Below, one piece after another: positions 20,254 through 30,533 of a DNA stretch of 64,000 nt. Source of the stretch: Brachycybe producta (lineage: Eukaryota > Arthropoda > Diplopoda > Playtdesmida > Andrognathidae); contig JAUPFP010000109.1 in NCBI GenBank assembly GCA_036925085.1, positions 1 to 64,000 on the forward strand, read 5' to 3'. Within the stretch, counting starts at the first letter, position 1; each line of letters begins with the position of its first letter. The notes beneath the pieces are model-generated. The model was not told where the DNA came from. It worked only from the letters and a program-made list of their open reading frames with translations, and ran no database searches. The position numbers and the translations under genes are program-made.

Positions 20254-23200
20254 TTGAAGTTGAAGTTAAAGTTGAAGTTGAAGTTAATGTCAAAGTTAAA
20301 GTTAAGTTGAAGTTGAAGTTGAAGTTAATGTCAAAGTTAAAGTTAAAGTTAAGTTGAAGTTGAAGTTGAAAGTGAAGTTGAAGTTGAAGTTGAAGTCAAG
20401 TTGAAGTTGAAGTTGAAGTTGAAGTTGAAGTTGAAGTCGAAATGGAAGTGGAAGTTGAAGTAGAAGTGGTAGTTGAAGTTGAAGTTGAAGTTAAAGTTGA
20501 AATTAAAGTTAAGGTTAAAGTGGAATTTGAATTTGAAGTTGAAGTTGAATTTGAAGTTATAGTTGAATTTGAAGTTGAAGTTTTAGTTAAAGTTGAAGTT
20601 AATGTTGACGTTGAAGTTAAAGTAAAAGCTGAAGTTGAAGTTGAAGTTAAAGTTGAAGTTGAAGTTAAAGTTGAAGTTAAAATTAATGTTGAAGTTGAAG
20701 TTAAAGCAAAAGTTAAGTTGAAGTTAAAATTGAAGTCAAGTTGAAGTTGAAGTTGAAGTTCAAGTTGAAGTTCAAGTTGAATTTCAAGTTGAAGTTCAAG
20801 TTGAAGTTGATGTTGAAGTTGAAATTGAAGTTGAAGTTGAAGTTGAAGTTAAAGTTGAAGTCGAAGTCGATGTTGAAGTGGAAGTTGAACTTGAAGTTGA
20901 AGTTAAAGTTGAAGTTAAAGTTAATGTTGAAGTTGAAGTTAAAGTAAAAGTTGAAGTTGAAGTTGAAGTTGAATTTGAAGTTGACGTTGAAGTTGAAGTT
21001 GAAGTTAAAGTGAAAGTTAAGTTGAAGTTGAAGTTGAAGTCAAGTTGAAGTCAAGTTGAAGTTGAAGTTGAAGTTGAAGTTGAAGTTGAAGTTGAAGTTG
21101 AAGTGGAAGTTGATTTTGAAGTTGAAGTTGAAGTTGAAGTTGAAGTTGAAGTTGAAGTTGATGTTGATGATGGAGTTGAAGTTGAAGTTAAAGTTAAAGT
21201 TGAAGTTGAAGTTAATGTTGAAGTTGAAGTTGAAGTTCAAGTTCAAGTTCAAGTCGAAGTCGATGTTGAAGTTTAAGTCGAACTTGAAGTTGAAGTTAAA
21301 GTTGAAGTTAAAGTTATTGTTGAAGTTGAAGTTAAAGTAAAAGTTGAAGTTATAGTTGAAGTTGAATTTGAAGTTGACGTTGAAGTTGAAGTTGAAGTTG
21401 AAGTGGAAGTTAAAGTGAAAGTTAAGTTGAAGTTGAAGTTGAAGTCAAGTTGAAGTCAAGTTGAAGTTGAAGTTGAAGTTGAAGTTGAAGTCAAGTTGAA
21501 ATTAAAGTTGAAGTTAAAGTTGAAGTTGAAGTTAATGTTGAAGTTGAAGTTAAAGTTAAAATTAAAGGTGAAGTTGAAGTTGAAGTTGAAGTTGAAGTTG
21601 AAGATTAAGTTGTAGTTGAAGTTGAAGTTAAAGTTGAAGTTAAAGTTAAAGGTAAAGTTGAAATTGAAGTTGATGTTGAAGATGGAGTTGAAGTTGAAGT
21701 TAAAGTTAAAGTTGAAGTTGAAGTTAATGTTGAAGTTGGAGTTGAAGTTGAAGTTAATGATAAATTGAAATTAACATTGAAGTTGAAGTTGAAGTTGAAG
21801 TTGAAGTTAAAGTTGAAGTTGAAGTTGAAGTTGATGTCGAAGTCGATGTTGAAGTGGAAGTTGAACTTGAAGTTGAAGTTAAAGTTGAAGTTAAAGTTAA
21901 TGTTGAAGTTGAAGTTAAAGTAAAAGTTGAAGTTGAAGTTGAAGTTGAAGTTGAATTTGAAGTTGATGTTGAAGTTGAAGTTGAAGTTAAAGTGAAAGTT
22001 AAGTTGAAGTTGAAGTTGAAGTCAAGTTGAAGTCAAGTTGAAGTTGAAGTTGAAGTTGAAGTTGAAGTTGAAGTTGAAGTTGAATTTGATTTTGAAGTTG
22101 AAGTTGAAGTTGAAGTTCAAGTTGAAGTTGAAGTTGAAGTTGAAATTGAAGTTGAAGTTGAAGTTAAAGTTGAAGTTAAAGTTAATGTTGAAGTTGAAGT
22201 TAAAGTAAAAGTTGAAGTTGAAGTTGAAGTTGAAGTTGAAGTTGAATTTGAAGTTAATGTTGAAGTTGAAGTTGAAGTTGAAGTTAAAGTGAAAGTTAAG
22301 TTGAAGTTGAAGTTGAAGTCAAGTTGAAGTCAAGTTGAAGTTGAAGTTGAAGTTGAAGTTGAAGTTGAAGTTGAAGTTGATTTTGAAGTTGAAGTTGAAG
22401 ATGAAGTTGAAGTTGAAGTTGAAGTTGAAGTTGAAGTTGAAGTTGAAGTTGAAGTTGAAGTTGAAGTTAAAGTTGAAGTTGAAGTTAAAGTGAAAATGAA
22501 GTTGAAGTTGAAGTTGAAGTTGAAGTTGAAGTTAAAGTTGAAGTTGAAGTTAATGTCAAAGTTAAAGTTAAGTTGAAGTTGAAGTTGAAGTTGAAGTTAA
22601 TGTCAATGTCAAAGTTAAAGTTAAAGTTAAGTTGAAGTTGAAGTTGAAAGTGAAGTTGAAGTTGAAGTTGAAGTCAAGTTGAAGTTGAAGTTGAAGTTGA
22701 AGTTGAAGTCGAAATGGAAGTGGAAGTTGAAGTAGAAGTGGTAGTTGAAGTTGAAGTTGAAGATAAAGTTGAAATTAAAGTTAAGGTTAAAGTGGAATTT
22801 GAATTTGAAGTTGAAGTTGAATTTGAAGTTGTAGTTGAATTTGAAGTTGAAGTTTTACTTAAAGTTGAAGTTAATGTTGAAGTTAATGTTGAAGTTGAAA
22901 TTGAAGTTAAAATTAAAGTTAAAGGTGAAGTTGATGTTGAAGTTGAAGTTAAAGTTGAAATTGAAGATAATGTCGAAGTTAAAGTTAAGTTGAAGTTGAA
23001 GTTGAAAGTGAAGTTGAAGTTGAAGTTGAAGTTCAAGTTGAAGTTCAAGTTGAAGTTGAAGTTGAAGTTGAAGTTGAAATTGAAGTTGAAGTTGATGTTG
23101 AAGTTAAAGTTGAAGTCGAAGTCGATGTTGAAGTGGAAGTTGAACTTGAAGTTGAAGTTAAAGTTGAAGTTAAAGTTAATGTTGAAGTTGAAGTTAAAGT

Positions 23201-23378
23201 AAAAGTTAAAGTTGAAGTTGAAGTTGAAGTTGAAGTTGAAATTGAAGTTGATGTTGAAGTTGAAGTTGAAGTTGAAGTTAAAGTGAAAGTTAAGTTGAAG
23301 TTGAAGTTGAAGTCAAGTTGAAGTCAAGTTGAAGTTGAAGTTGAAGTTGAAGTTGAAGTTGAAGTTGAAGTTGAAGTT

Positions 23379-26297
23379 GATTTTGAAGTTGAAGTTGAAG
23401 TTGAAGTTGAAGTTGAAGTTGAAGTTGAAGTTGAAGTTGAAGTTGAAGTTGAAGTTAAAGTTGAAGTTGAAGTTAAAGTGAAAATGAAGTTGAAGTTGAA
23501 GTTGAAGTTGAAGTTGAAGTTGAAGTTAAAGTCGAAATGGAAGTGGAAGTTGAAGTAAAAGTGGTAGTTGAAGTTGAAGTTGAAGTTAATGTCAAAGTTA
23601 AAGTTAAAGTTAAGTTGAAGTTGAAGTTGAAGTTGAAGTTGAAGTTAAAGTTGAAGTTGAAGATAATGTCGAAGTTAAAGTTACGTTGAAGTTGAAGTTG
23701 AAGTTGAAGTTGAAGTTAATGTTGAAGTTAATGTTGAAGTTGAAGTTAAAGTAAAAGCTGAAGTTGAAGTTAAAGTTAAAGTTGAAGTTGAAGTTAAAGT
23801 TGAAGTTAAAATTAATGTTGAAGTTGAAGTTGAAGTAAAAGTTGAAGTTAAAGTTAATGTTAAAGGTAAAGGCTAAATATAAGTTGATGTTGATGATGGA
23901 GTTGAAGTTGAAGTTAAAGTTAAAGTTGAAGTTGAAGTTAATGTTGAAGTTGAAGTTGAAGTTCAAGTTCAAGTTCAAGTCGAAGTCGATGTTGAAGTGG
24001 AAGTTGAACTTGAAGTTGAAGTTAAAGTTGAAGTTAAAGTTATTGTTGAAGTTGAAGTTAAAGTAAAAGTTGAAGTTATAGTTGAAGTTGAATTTGAAGT
24101 TGACGTTGAAGTTGAAGTTGAAGTTGAAGTTGAAGTTAAAGTGAAAGTTAAGTTGAAGTTGAAGTTGAAGTCAAGTTAAAGTCAAGTTGAAGTTGAAGTT
24201 GAAGTCAAGTTGAAATTAAAGTTGAAGTTAAAGTTGAAGTTGAAGTTAATGTTGAAGTTGAAGTTAAAGTTAAAATTAAAGGTGAAGTTGAAGTTGAAGT
24301 TGAAGTTGAAGTTGAAGATTAAGTTGTAGTTGAAGTTGAAGTTAAAGTTGAAGTTAAAGTTAAAGGTAAAGTTGAAATTGAAGTTGATGTTGAAGATGGA
24401 GTTGAAGTTGAATTTAAAGTTAAAGTTGAAGTTGAAGTTAATGTTGAAGTTGGAGTTGAAGTTGAAGTTGAAGTTGAAGTTGAAGTTGAAGTTGAAGTTG
24501 AAGTTGAAGTCGAAGTCGATGTTGAAGTGGAAGTTGAACTTGAAGTTGAAGTTAAAGTTGAAGTTAAAGTTAATGTTGAAGTTGAAGTTAAAGTAAAAGT
24601 TGAAGTTGAAGTTGAAGTTGAAGTTGAATTTGAAGTTGACGTTGAAGTTGAAGTTGAAGTTGAAGTTAAAGTGAAAGTTAAGTTGAAGTTGAAATTGAAG
24701 TCAAGTTGAAGTCAAGTTGAAGTTGAAGTTGAAGTTGAAGTTGAAGTTGAAGTTGAAGTTGAAGTTGAATTTGATTTTGAAGTTGAAGTTGAAGTTCAAG
24801 TTCAAGTTGAAGTTGAAGTTGAAGTTGAAATTGAAGTTGAAGTTGATGTTGAAGTTAAAGTTGAAGTCGAAGTCGATGTTGAAGTGGGAGTTGAACTTGA
24901 AGTTGAAGTTAAAGTTGAAGTTAAAGTTAATGTTGAAGTTGAAGTTGAAGTTAAAGTAAAAGTTGAAGTTGAAGTTGAAGTTGAAGTTGAATTTGAATTT
25001 GAAGTTAATGTTGAAGTTGAAGTTGAAGTTGAAGTTAAAGTGAAAGTTAAGTTGAAGTTGAAGTTGAAGTCAAGTTGAAGTCAAGTTGAAGTTGAAGTTG
25101 AAGTTGAAGTTGAAGTTGAAGTTGAAGTTGAAGTTGATTTTGAAGTTGAAGTTGAAGTTGAAGTTGAAGTTGAAGTTGAAGTTGAAGTTGAAGTTGAAGT
25201 TGAAGTTGAAGTTGAAGTTGAAGTTAAAGTTGAAGTTGAAGTTAAAGTGAAAATGAAGTTGAAGTTGAAGTTGAAGTTGAAGTTGAAGTTGAAGTTAAAG
25301 TTGAAGTTGAAGTTAATGTCAAAGTTAAAGTTAAGTTGAAGTTGAAGTTGAAGTTAATGTCAAAGTTAAAGTTAAAGTTAAGTTGAAGTTGAAGTTGAAA
25401 GTGAAGTTGAAGTTGAAGTTGAAGTCAAGTTGAAGTTGAAGTTGAAGTTGAAGTTGAAGTTGAAGTCGAAATGGAAGTGGAAGTTGAAGTAGAAGTGGTA
25501 GTTGAAGTTGAAGTTGAAGTTAAAGTTGAAATTAAAGTTAAGGTTAAAGTGGAATTTGAATTTGAAGTTGAAGTTGAATTTGAAGTTGTAGTTGAATTTG
25601 AAGTTGAAGTTTTACTTAAAGTTGAAGTTAATGTTGAAGTTAATGTTGAAGTTGAAATTGAAGTTAAAATTAAAGTTAAAGGTGAAGATGATGTTGAAGT
25701 TGAAGTTAAAGTTGAAATTGAAGATAATGTCGAAGTTAAAGTTAAGTTGAAGTTGAAGTTGAAAGTGAAGTTGAAGTTGAAGTTGAAGTTGAAGTTGAAG
25801 TTCAAGTTGAAGTTCAAGTTGAAGTTGAAGTTGAAGTTGAAGTTGAAGTTGAAGTTGAAGTTGAAATTGAAGTTGAAGTTGATGTTGAAGTTAAAGTTGA
25901 AGTCGAAGTCGATGTTGAAGTGGAAGTTGAACTTGAAGTTGAAGTTAAAGTTGAAGTTAAAGTTAATGTTGAAGTTGAAGTTAAAGTAAAAGTTGAAGTT
26001 GAAGTTGAAGTTGAAGTTGAAATTGAAGTTGATGTTGAAGTTGAAGTTGAAGTTGAAGTTAAAGTGAAAGTTAAGTTGAAAGTTGAAGTTGAAGTCAAGT
26101 TGAAGTCAAGTTGAAGTTGAAGTTGAAGTTGAAGTTGAAGTTGAAGTTGAAGTTGAAGTTGATTTTGAAGTTGAAGTTGAAGTTGAAGTTGAAGTTGAAG
26201 TTGAAGTTGAAGTTGAAGTTGAAGTTGAAGTTAAAGTTGAAGTTGAAGTTAAAGTGAAAATGAAGTTCAAGTTGAAGTTGAAGTTGAAGTTGAAGTT
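23379..26297 (+). repeat. U unit copy 1, about 2.9 kb
   Basis: The module order is M6 (GATTTTG), a partial M2 start (TCGAAATGG with GTAAAAGTGGTAG), GTTACGTTG, M4, M1, M3 without its tail, M1, M6, M1 with the GTGGGAG variant, M6, M2 of the TTACTTAAAG type, then M1. It closes with GTGAAAATGAAGTTCAAG. The same order recurs in U2, U3 and U4, with a period of about 2912 between U3 and U4. The segment from 13165 (U0) is an older relative lacking GTGGGAG and the closing TTCAAG. A single extra A appears near 26081 at the end of the unit. Confidence 0.88.
23865..23884 (+). repeat. Module M4 landmark, copy in U1
   Basis: GGTAAAGGCTAAATATAAG lies 10420 bases after the U0 copy. The segment just upstream lacks about 52 bases present before the U0 copy (GTTAAAGCAAAAG through GTCAAG). 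Confidence 0.9.
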
Positions 26298-27828
26298 GAT
26301 TTTGAAGTTGAAGTTGAAGTTGAAGTTGAAGTTGAAGTTGAAGTTGAAGTTGAAGTTGAAGTTGAAGTTGAAGTTAAAGTTGAAGTTGAAGTTAAAGTGA
26401 AAATGAAGTTGAAGTTGAAGTTGAAGTTGAAGTTGAAGTTGAAGTTAAAGTCGAAAATGGAAGTGGAAGTTGAAGTAAAAGTGGTAGTTGAAGTTGAAGT
26501 TGAAGTTAATGTCAAAGTTAAAGTTAAAGTTAAGTTGAAGTTGAAGTTGAAGTTGAAGTTGAAGTTAAAGTTGAAGTTGAAGATAATGTCGAAGTTAAAG
26601 TTACGTTGAAGTTGAAGTTGAAGTTGAAGTTGAAGTTAATGTTGAAGTTAATGTTGAAGTTGAAGTTAAAGTAAAAGCTGAAGTTGAAGTTAAAGTGTAA
26701 AGTTGAAGTTGAAGTTAAAGTTGAAGTTAAAATTAATGTTGAAGTTGAAGTTGAAGTAAAAGTTGAAGTTAAAGTTAATGTTAAAGGTAAAGGCTAAATA
26801 TAAGTTGATGTTGATGATGGAGTTGAAGTTGAAGTTAAAGTTAAAGTGAAGTTGAAGTTAATGTTGAAGTTGAAGTTGAAGTTCAAGTTCAAGTTCAAGT
26901 CGAAGTCGATGTTGAAGTTGAAGTTGAACTTGAAGTTGAAGTAAAGTTGAAGTTAAAGTTATTGTTGAAGTTGAAGTTAAAGTAAAAGTTGAAGTTATAG
27001 TTGAAGTTGAATTTGAAGTTGACGTTGAAGTTGAAGTTGAAGTTGAAGTTGAAGTTAAAGTGAAAGTTAAGTTGAAGTTGAAGTTGAAGTCAAGTTAAAG
27101 TCAAGTTGAAGTTGAAGTTGAAGTCAAGTTGAAATTAAAGTTGAAGTTAAAGTTGAAGTTGAAGTTAATGTTGAAGTTGAAGTTAAAGTTAAAAATTAAA
27201 GGTGAAGTTGAAGTTGAAGTTGAAGTTGAAGTTGAAGATTAAGTTGTAGTTGAAGTTGAAGTTAAAGTTGAAGTTAAAGTTAAAGGTAAAGTTGAAATTG
27301 AAGTTGATGTTGAAGATGGAGTTGAAGTTGAATTTAAAGTTAAAGTTGAAGTTGAAGTTAATGTTGAAGTTGGAGTTGAAGTTGAAGTTGAAGTTGAAGT
27401 TGAAGTTGAAGTTGAAGTTGAAGTTGAAGTCGAAGTCGATGTTGAAGTGGAAGTTGAACTTGAAGTTGAAGTTAAAGTTGAAGTTAAAGTTAATGTTGAA
27501 GTTGAAGTTAAAGTAAAAGTTGAAGTTGAAGTTGAAGTTGAAGTTGAATTTGAAGTTGACGTTGAAGTTGAAGTTGAAGTGAAGTTAAAGTGAAAGTTAA
27601 GTTGAAGTTGAAATTGAAGTCAAGTTGAAGTCAAGTTGAAGTTGAAGTTGAAGTTGAAGTTGAAGTTGAAGTTGAAGTTGAAGTTGAATTTGATTTTGAA
27701 GTTGAAGTTGAAGTTGAAGTTCAAGTTGAAGTTGAAGTTGAAGTTGAAATTGAAGTTGAAGTTGATGTTGAAGTTAAAGTTGAAGTCGAAGTCGATGTTG
27801 AAGTGGGAGTTGAACTTGAAGTTGAAGT
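26298..27828 (+). repeat. U unit copy 2, truncated and with many 1-nt indels
   Basis: This copy follows the U order as far as the third M1 (GTGGGAGTTGAACTTG at about 27804) and then jumps to GTTAATGTCAAAG, text belonging near the start of a unit. About 1.59 kb of the expected 2.91 kb is missing. Compared with U1 and U4 it carries single-base changes of length near 26457 (+A), 26697 (+G), 26847 (-T), 26942 (-T), 27193 (+A) and 27581 (-T), plus a G-to-T near 26918. Similar events lie just outside it at about 26081 and 28050. Such indels are nearly absent from the rest of the array. Confidence 0.85.
26785..26804 (+). repeat. Module M4 landmark, copy in truncated U2
   Basis: The GGCTAAATATAAG text is intact here, although single-base indels lie on both sides (near 26697 and 26847). 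Confidence 0.9.
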
Positions 27829-30533
27829 TAATGTCAAAGTTAAAGTTAAAGTTAAGTTGAAGTTGAAGTTGAAGTTGAAGTTGAAGTTAAAGTTGAAGTT
27901 GAAGATAATGTCGAAGTTAAAGTTACGTTGAAGTTGAAGTTGAAGTTGAAGTTGAAGTTAATGTTGAAGTTAATGTTGAAGTTGAAGTTAAAGTAAAAGC
28001 TGAAGTTGAAGTTAAAGTTAAAGTTGAAGTTGAAGTTAAAGTTGAAGTTAAAAATTAATGTTGAAGTTGAAGTTGAAGTAAAAGTTGAAGTTAAAGTTAA
28101 TGTTAAAGGTAAAGGCTAAATATAAGTTGATGTTGATGATGGAGTTGAAGTTGAAGTTAAAGTTAAAGTTGAAGTTGAAGTTAATGTTGAAGTTGAAGTT
28201 GAAGTTCAAGTTCAAGTTCAAGTCGAAGTCGATGTTGAAGTGGAAGTTGAACTTGAAGTTGAAGTTAAAGTTGAAGTTAAAGTTATTGTTGAAGTTGAAG
28301 TTAAAGTAAAAGTTGAAGTTATAGTTGAAGTTGAATTTGAAGTTGACGTTGAAGTTGAAGTTGAAGTTGAAGTTGAAGTTAAAGTGAAAGTTAAGTTGAA
28401 GTTGAAGTTGAAGTCAAGTTAAAGTCAAGTTGAAGTTGAAGTTGAAGTCAAGTTGAAATTAAAGTTGAAGTTAAAGTTGAAGTTGAAGTTAATGTTGAAG
28501 TTGAAGTTAAAGTTAAAATTAAAGGTGAAGTTGAAGTTGAAGTTGAAGTTGAAGTTGAAGATTAAGTTGTAGTTGAAGTTGAAGTTAAAGTTGAAGTTAA
28601 AGTTAAAGGTAAAGTTGAAATTGAAGTTGATGTTGAAGATGGAGTTGAAGTTGAATTTAAAGTTAAAGTTGAAGTTGAAGTTAATGTTGAAGTTGGAGTT
28701 GAAGTTGAAGTTGAAGTTGAAGTTGAAGTTGAAGTTGAAGTTGAAGTTGAAGTCGAAGTCGATGTTGAAGTGGAAGTTGAACTTGAAGTTGAAGTTAAAG
28801 TTGAAGTTAAAGTTAATGTTGAAGTTGAAGTTAAAGTAAAAGTTGAAGTTGAAGTTGAAGTTGAATTTGAAGTTGACGTTGAAGTTGAAGTTGAAGTTGA
28901 AGTTAAAGTGAAAGTTAAGTTGAAGTTGAAATTGAAGTCAAGTTGAAGTCAAGTTGAAGTTGAAGTTGAAGTTGAAGTTGAAGTTGAAGTTGAAGTTGAA
29001 GTTGAATTTGATTTTGAAGTTGAAGTTGAAGTTCAAGTTCAAGTTGAAGTTGAAGTTGAAGTTGAAATTGAAGTTGAAGTTGATGTTGAAGTTAAAGTTG
29101 AAGTCGAAGTCGATGTTGAAGTGGGAGTTGAACTTGAAGTTGAAGTTAAAGTTGAAGTTAAAGTTAATGTTGAAGTTGAAGTTGAAGTTAAAGTAAAAGT
29201 TGAAGTTGAAGTTGAAGTTGAAGTTGAATTTGAATTTGAAGTTAATGTTGAAGTTGAAGTTGAAGTTGAAGTTAAAGTGAAAGTTAAGTTGAAGTTGAAG
29301 TTGAAGTCAAGTTGAAGTCAAGTTGAAGTTGAAGTTGAAGTTGAAGTTGAAGTTGAAGTTGAAGTTGAAGTTGATTTTGAAGTTGAAGTTGAAGTTGAAG
29401 TTGAAGTTGAAGTTGAAGTTGAAGTTGAAGTTGAAGTTGAAGTTGAAGTTGAAGTTGGAGTTAAAGTTGAAGTTGAAGTTAAAGTGAAAATGAAGTTGAA
29501 GTTGAAGTTGAAGTTGAAGTTGAAGTTGAAGTTAAAGTTGAAGTTGAAGTTAATGTCAAAGTTAAAGTTAAGTTGAAGTTGAAGTTGAAGTTAATGTCAA
29601 AGTTAAAGTTAAAGTTAAGTTGAAGTTGAAGTTGAAAGTGAAGTTGAAGTTGAAGTTGAAGTCAAGTTGAAGTTGAAGTTGCAGTTGAAGTTGAAGTTGA
29701 AGTCGAAATGGAAGTGGAAGTTGAAGTAGAAGTGGTAGTTGAAGTTGAAGTTGAAGTTAAAGTTGAAATTAAAGTTAAGGTTAAAGTGGAATTTGAATTT
29801 GAAGTTGAAGTTGAATTTGAAGTTGTAGTTGAATTTGAAGTTGAAGTTTTACTTAAAGTTGAAGTTAATGTTGAAGTTAATGTTGAAGTTGAAATTGAAG
29901 TTAAAATTAAAGTTAAAGGTGAAGATGATGTTGAAGTTGAAGTTAAAGTTGAAATTGAAGATAATGTCGAAGTTAAAGTTAAGTTGAAGTTGAAGTTGAA
30001 AGTGAAGTTGAAGTTGAAGTTGAAGTTGAAGTTGAAGTTCAAGTTGAAGTTCAAGTTGAAGTTGAAGTTGAAGTTGAAGTTGAAGTTGAAGTTGAAGTTG
30101 AAATTGAAGTTGAAGTTGATGTTGAAGTTAAAGTTGAAGTCGAAGTCGATGTTGAAGTGGAAGTTGAACTTGAAGTTGAAGTTAAAGTTGAAGTTAAAGT
30201 TAATGTTGAAGTTGAAGTTAAAGTAAAAGTTGAAGTTGAAGTTGAAGTTGAAGTTGAAATTGAAGTTGATGTTGAAGTTGAAGTTGAAGTTGAAGTTAAA
30301 GTGAAAGTTAAGTTGAAGTTGAAGTTGAAGTCAAGTTGAAGTCAAGTTGAAGTTGAAGTTGAAGTTGAAGTTGAAGTTGAAGTTGAAGTTGAAGTTGATT
30401 TTGAAGTTGAAGTTGAAGTTGAAGTTGAAGTTGAAGTTGAAGTTGAAGTTGAAGTTGAAGTTGAAGTTAAAGTTGAAGTTGAAGTTAAAGTGAAAATGAA
30501 GTTCAAGTTGAAGTTGAAGTTGAAGTTGAAGTT
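27829..30533 (+). repeat. U unit copy 3, 5'-truncated
   Basis: The copy begins at GTTAATGTCAAAG, so the first M6 run and the partial M2 start are missing. From M4 onward it follows the U order completely and matches U4 at a constant offset of 2912 through M2 and the final M1. It carries the derived GTGGGAG variant (about 29122) and the closing GTGAAAATGAAGTTCAAG (about 30491). Private changes include GTTGCAG near 29680 and GTTGGAG near 29456. Confidence 0.87.
28108..28127 (+). repeat. Module M4 landmark, copy in U3
   Basis: GGTAAAGGCTAAATATAAG is intact. It lies 1323 bases after the U2 copy instead of about 2912, which measures the missing U2/U3 sequence. The +A near 28050 is just upstream. 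Confidence 0.9.

Larger units (their letters stand above)
13165..23628 (+). repeat. Superblock S1, about 10.4 kb
   Basis: This region is matched module by module by 30795-41112. Landmark offsets are 17574 at the M4 module (13445), 17586 at the M2 near 15030, 17574 at 16040, about 17741 at 19055, 17466 at 20442, and 17491 at 23133. The block opens with a 2.7-kb copy (U0) of the U unit. It continues with M1, M2, M3 and M6 modules in an order that itself repeats with a period of about 4.4-4.6 kb (16040 with 20442, 18072 with 22714). Most offset steps are multiples of six. The larger steps are module-sized insertions or deletions. Confidence 0.85.
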
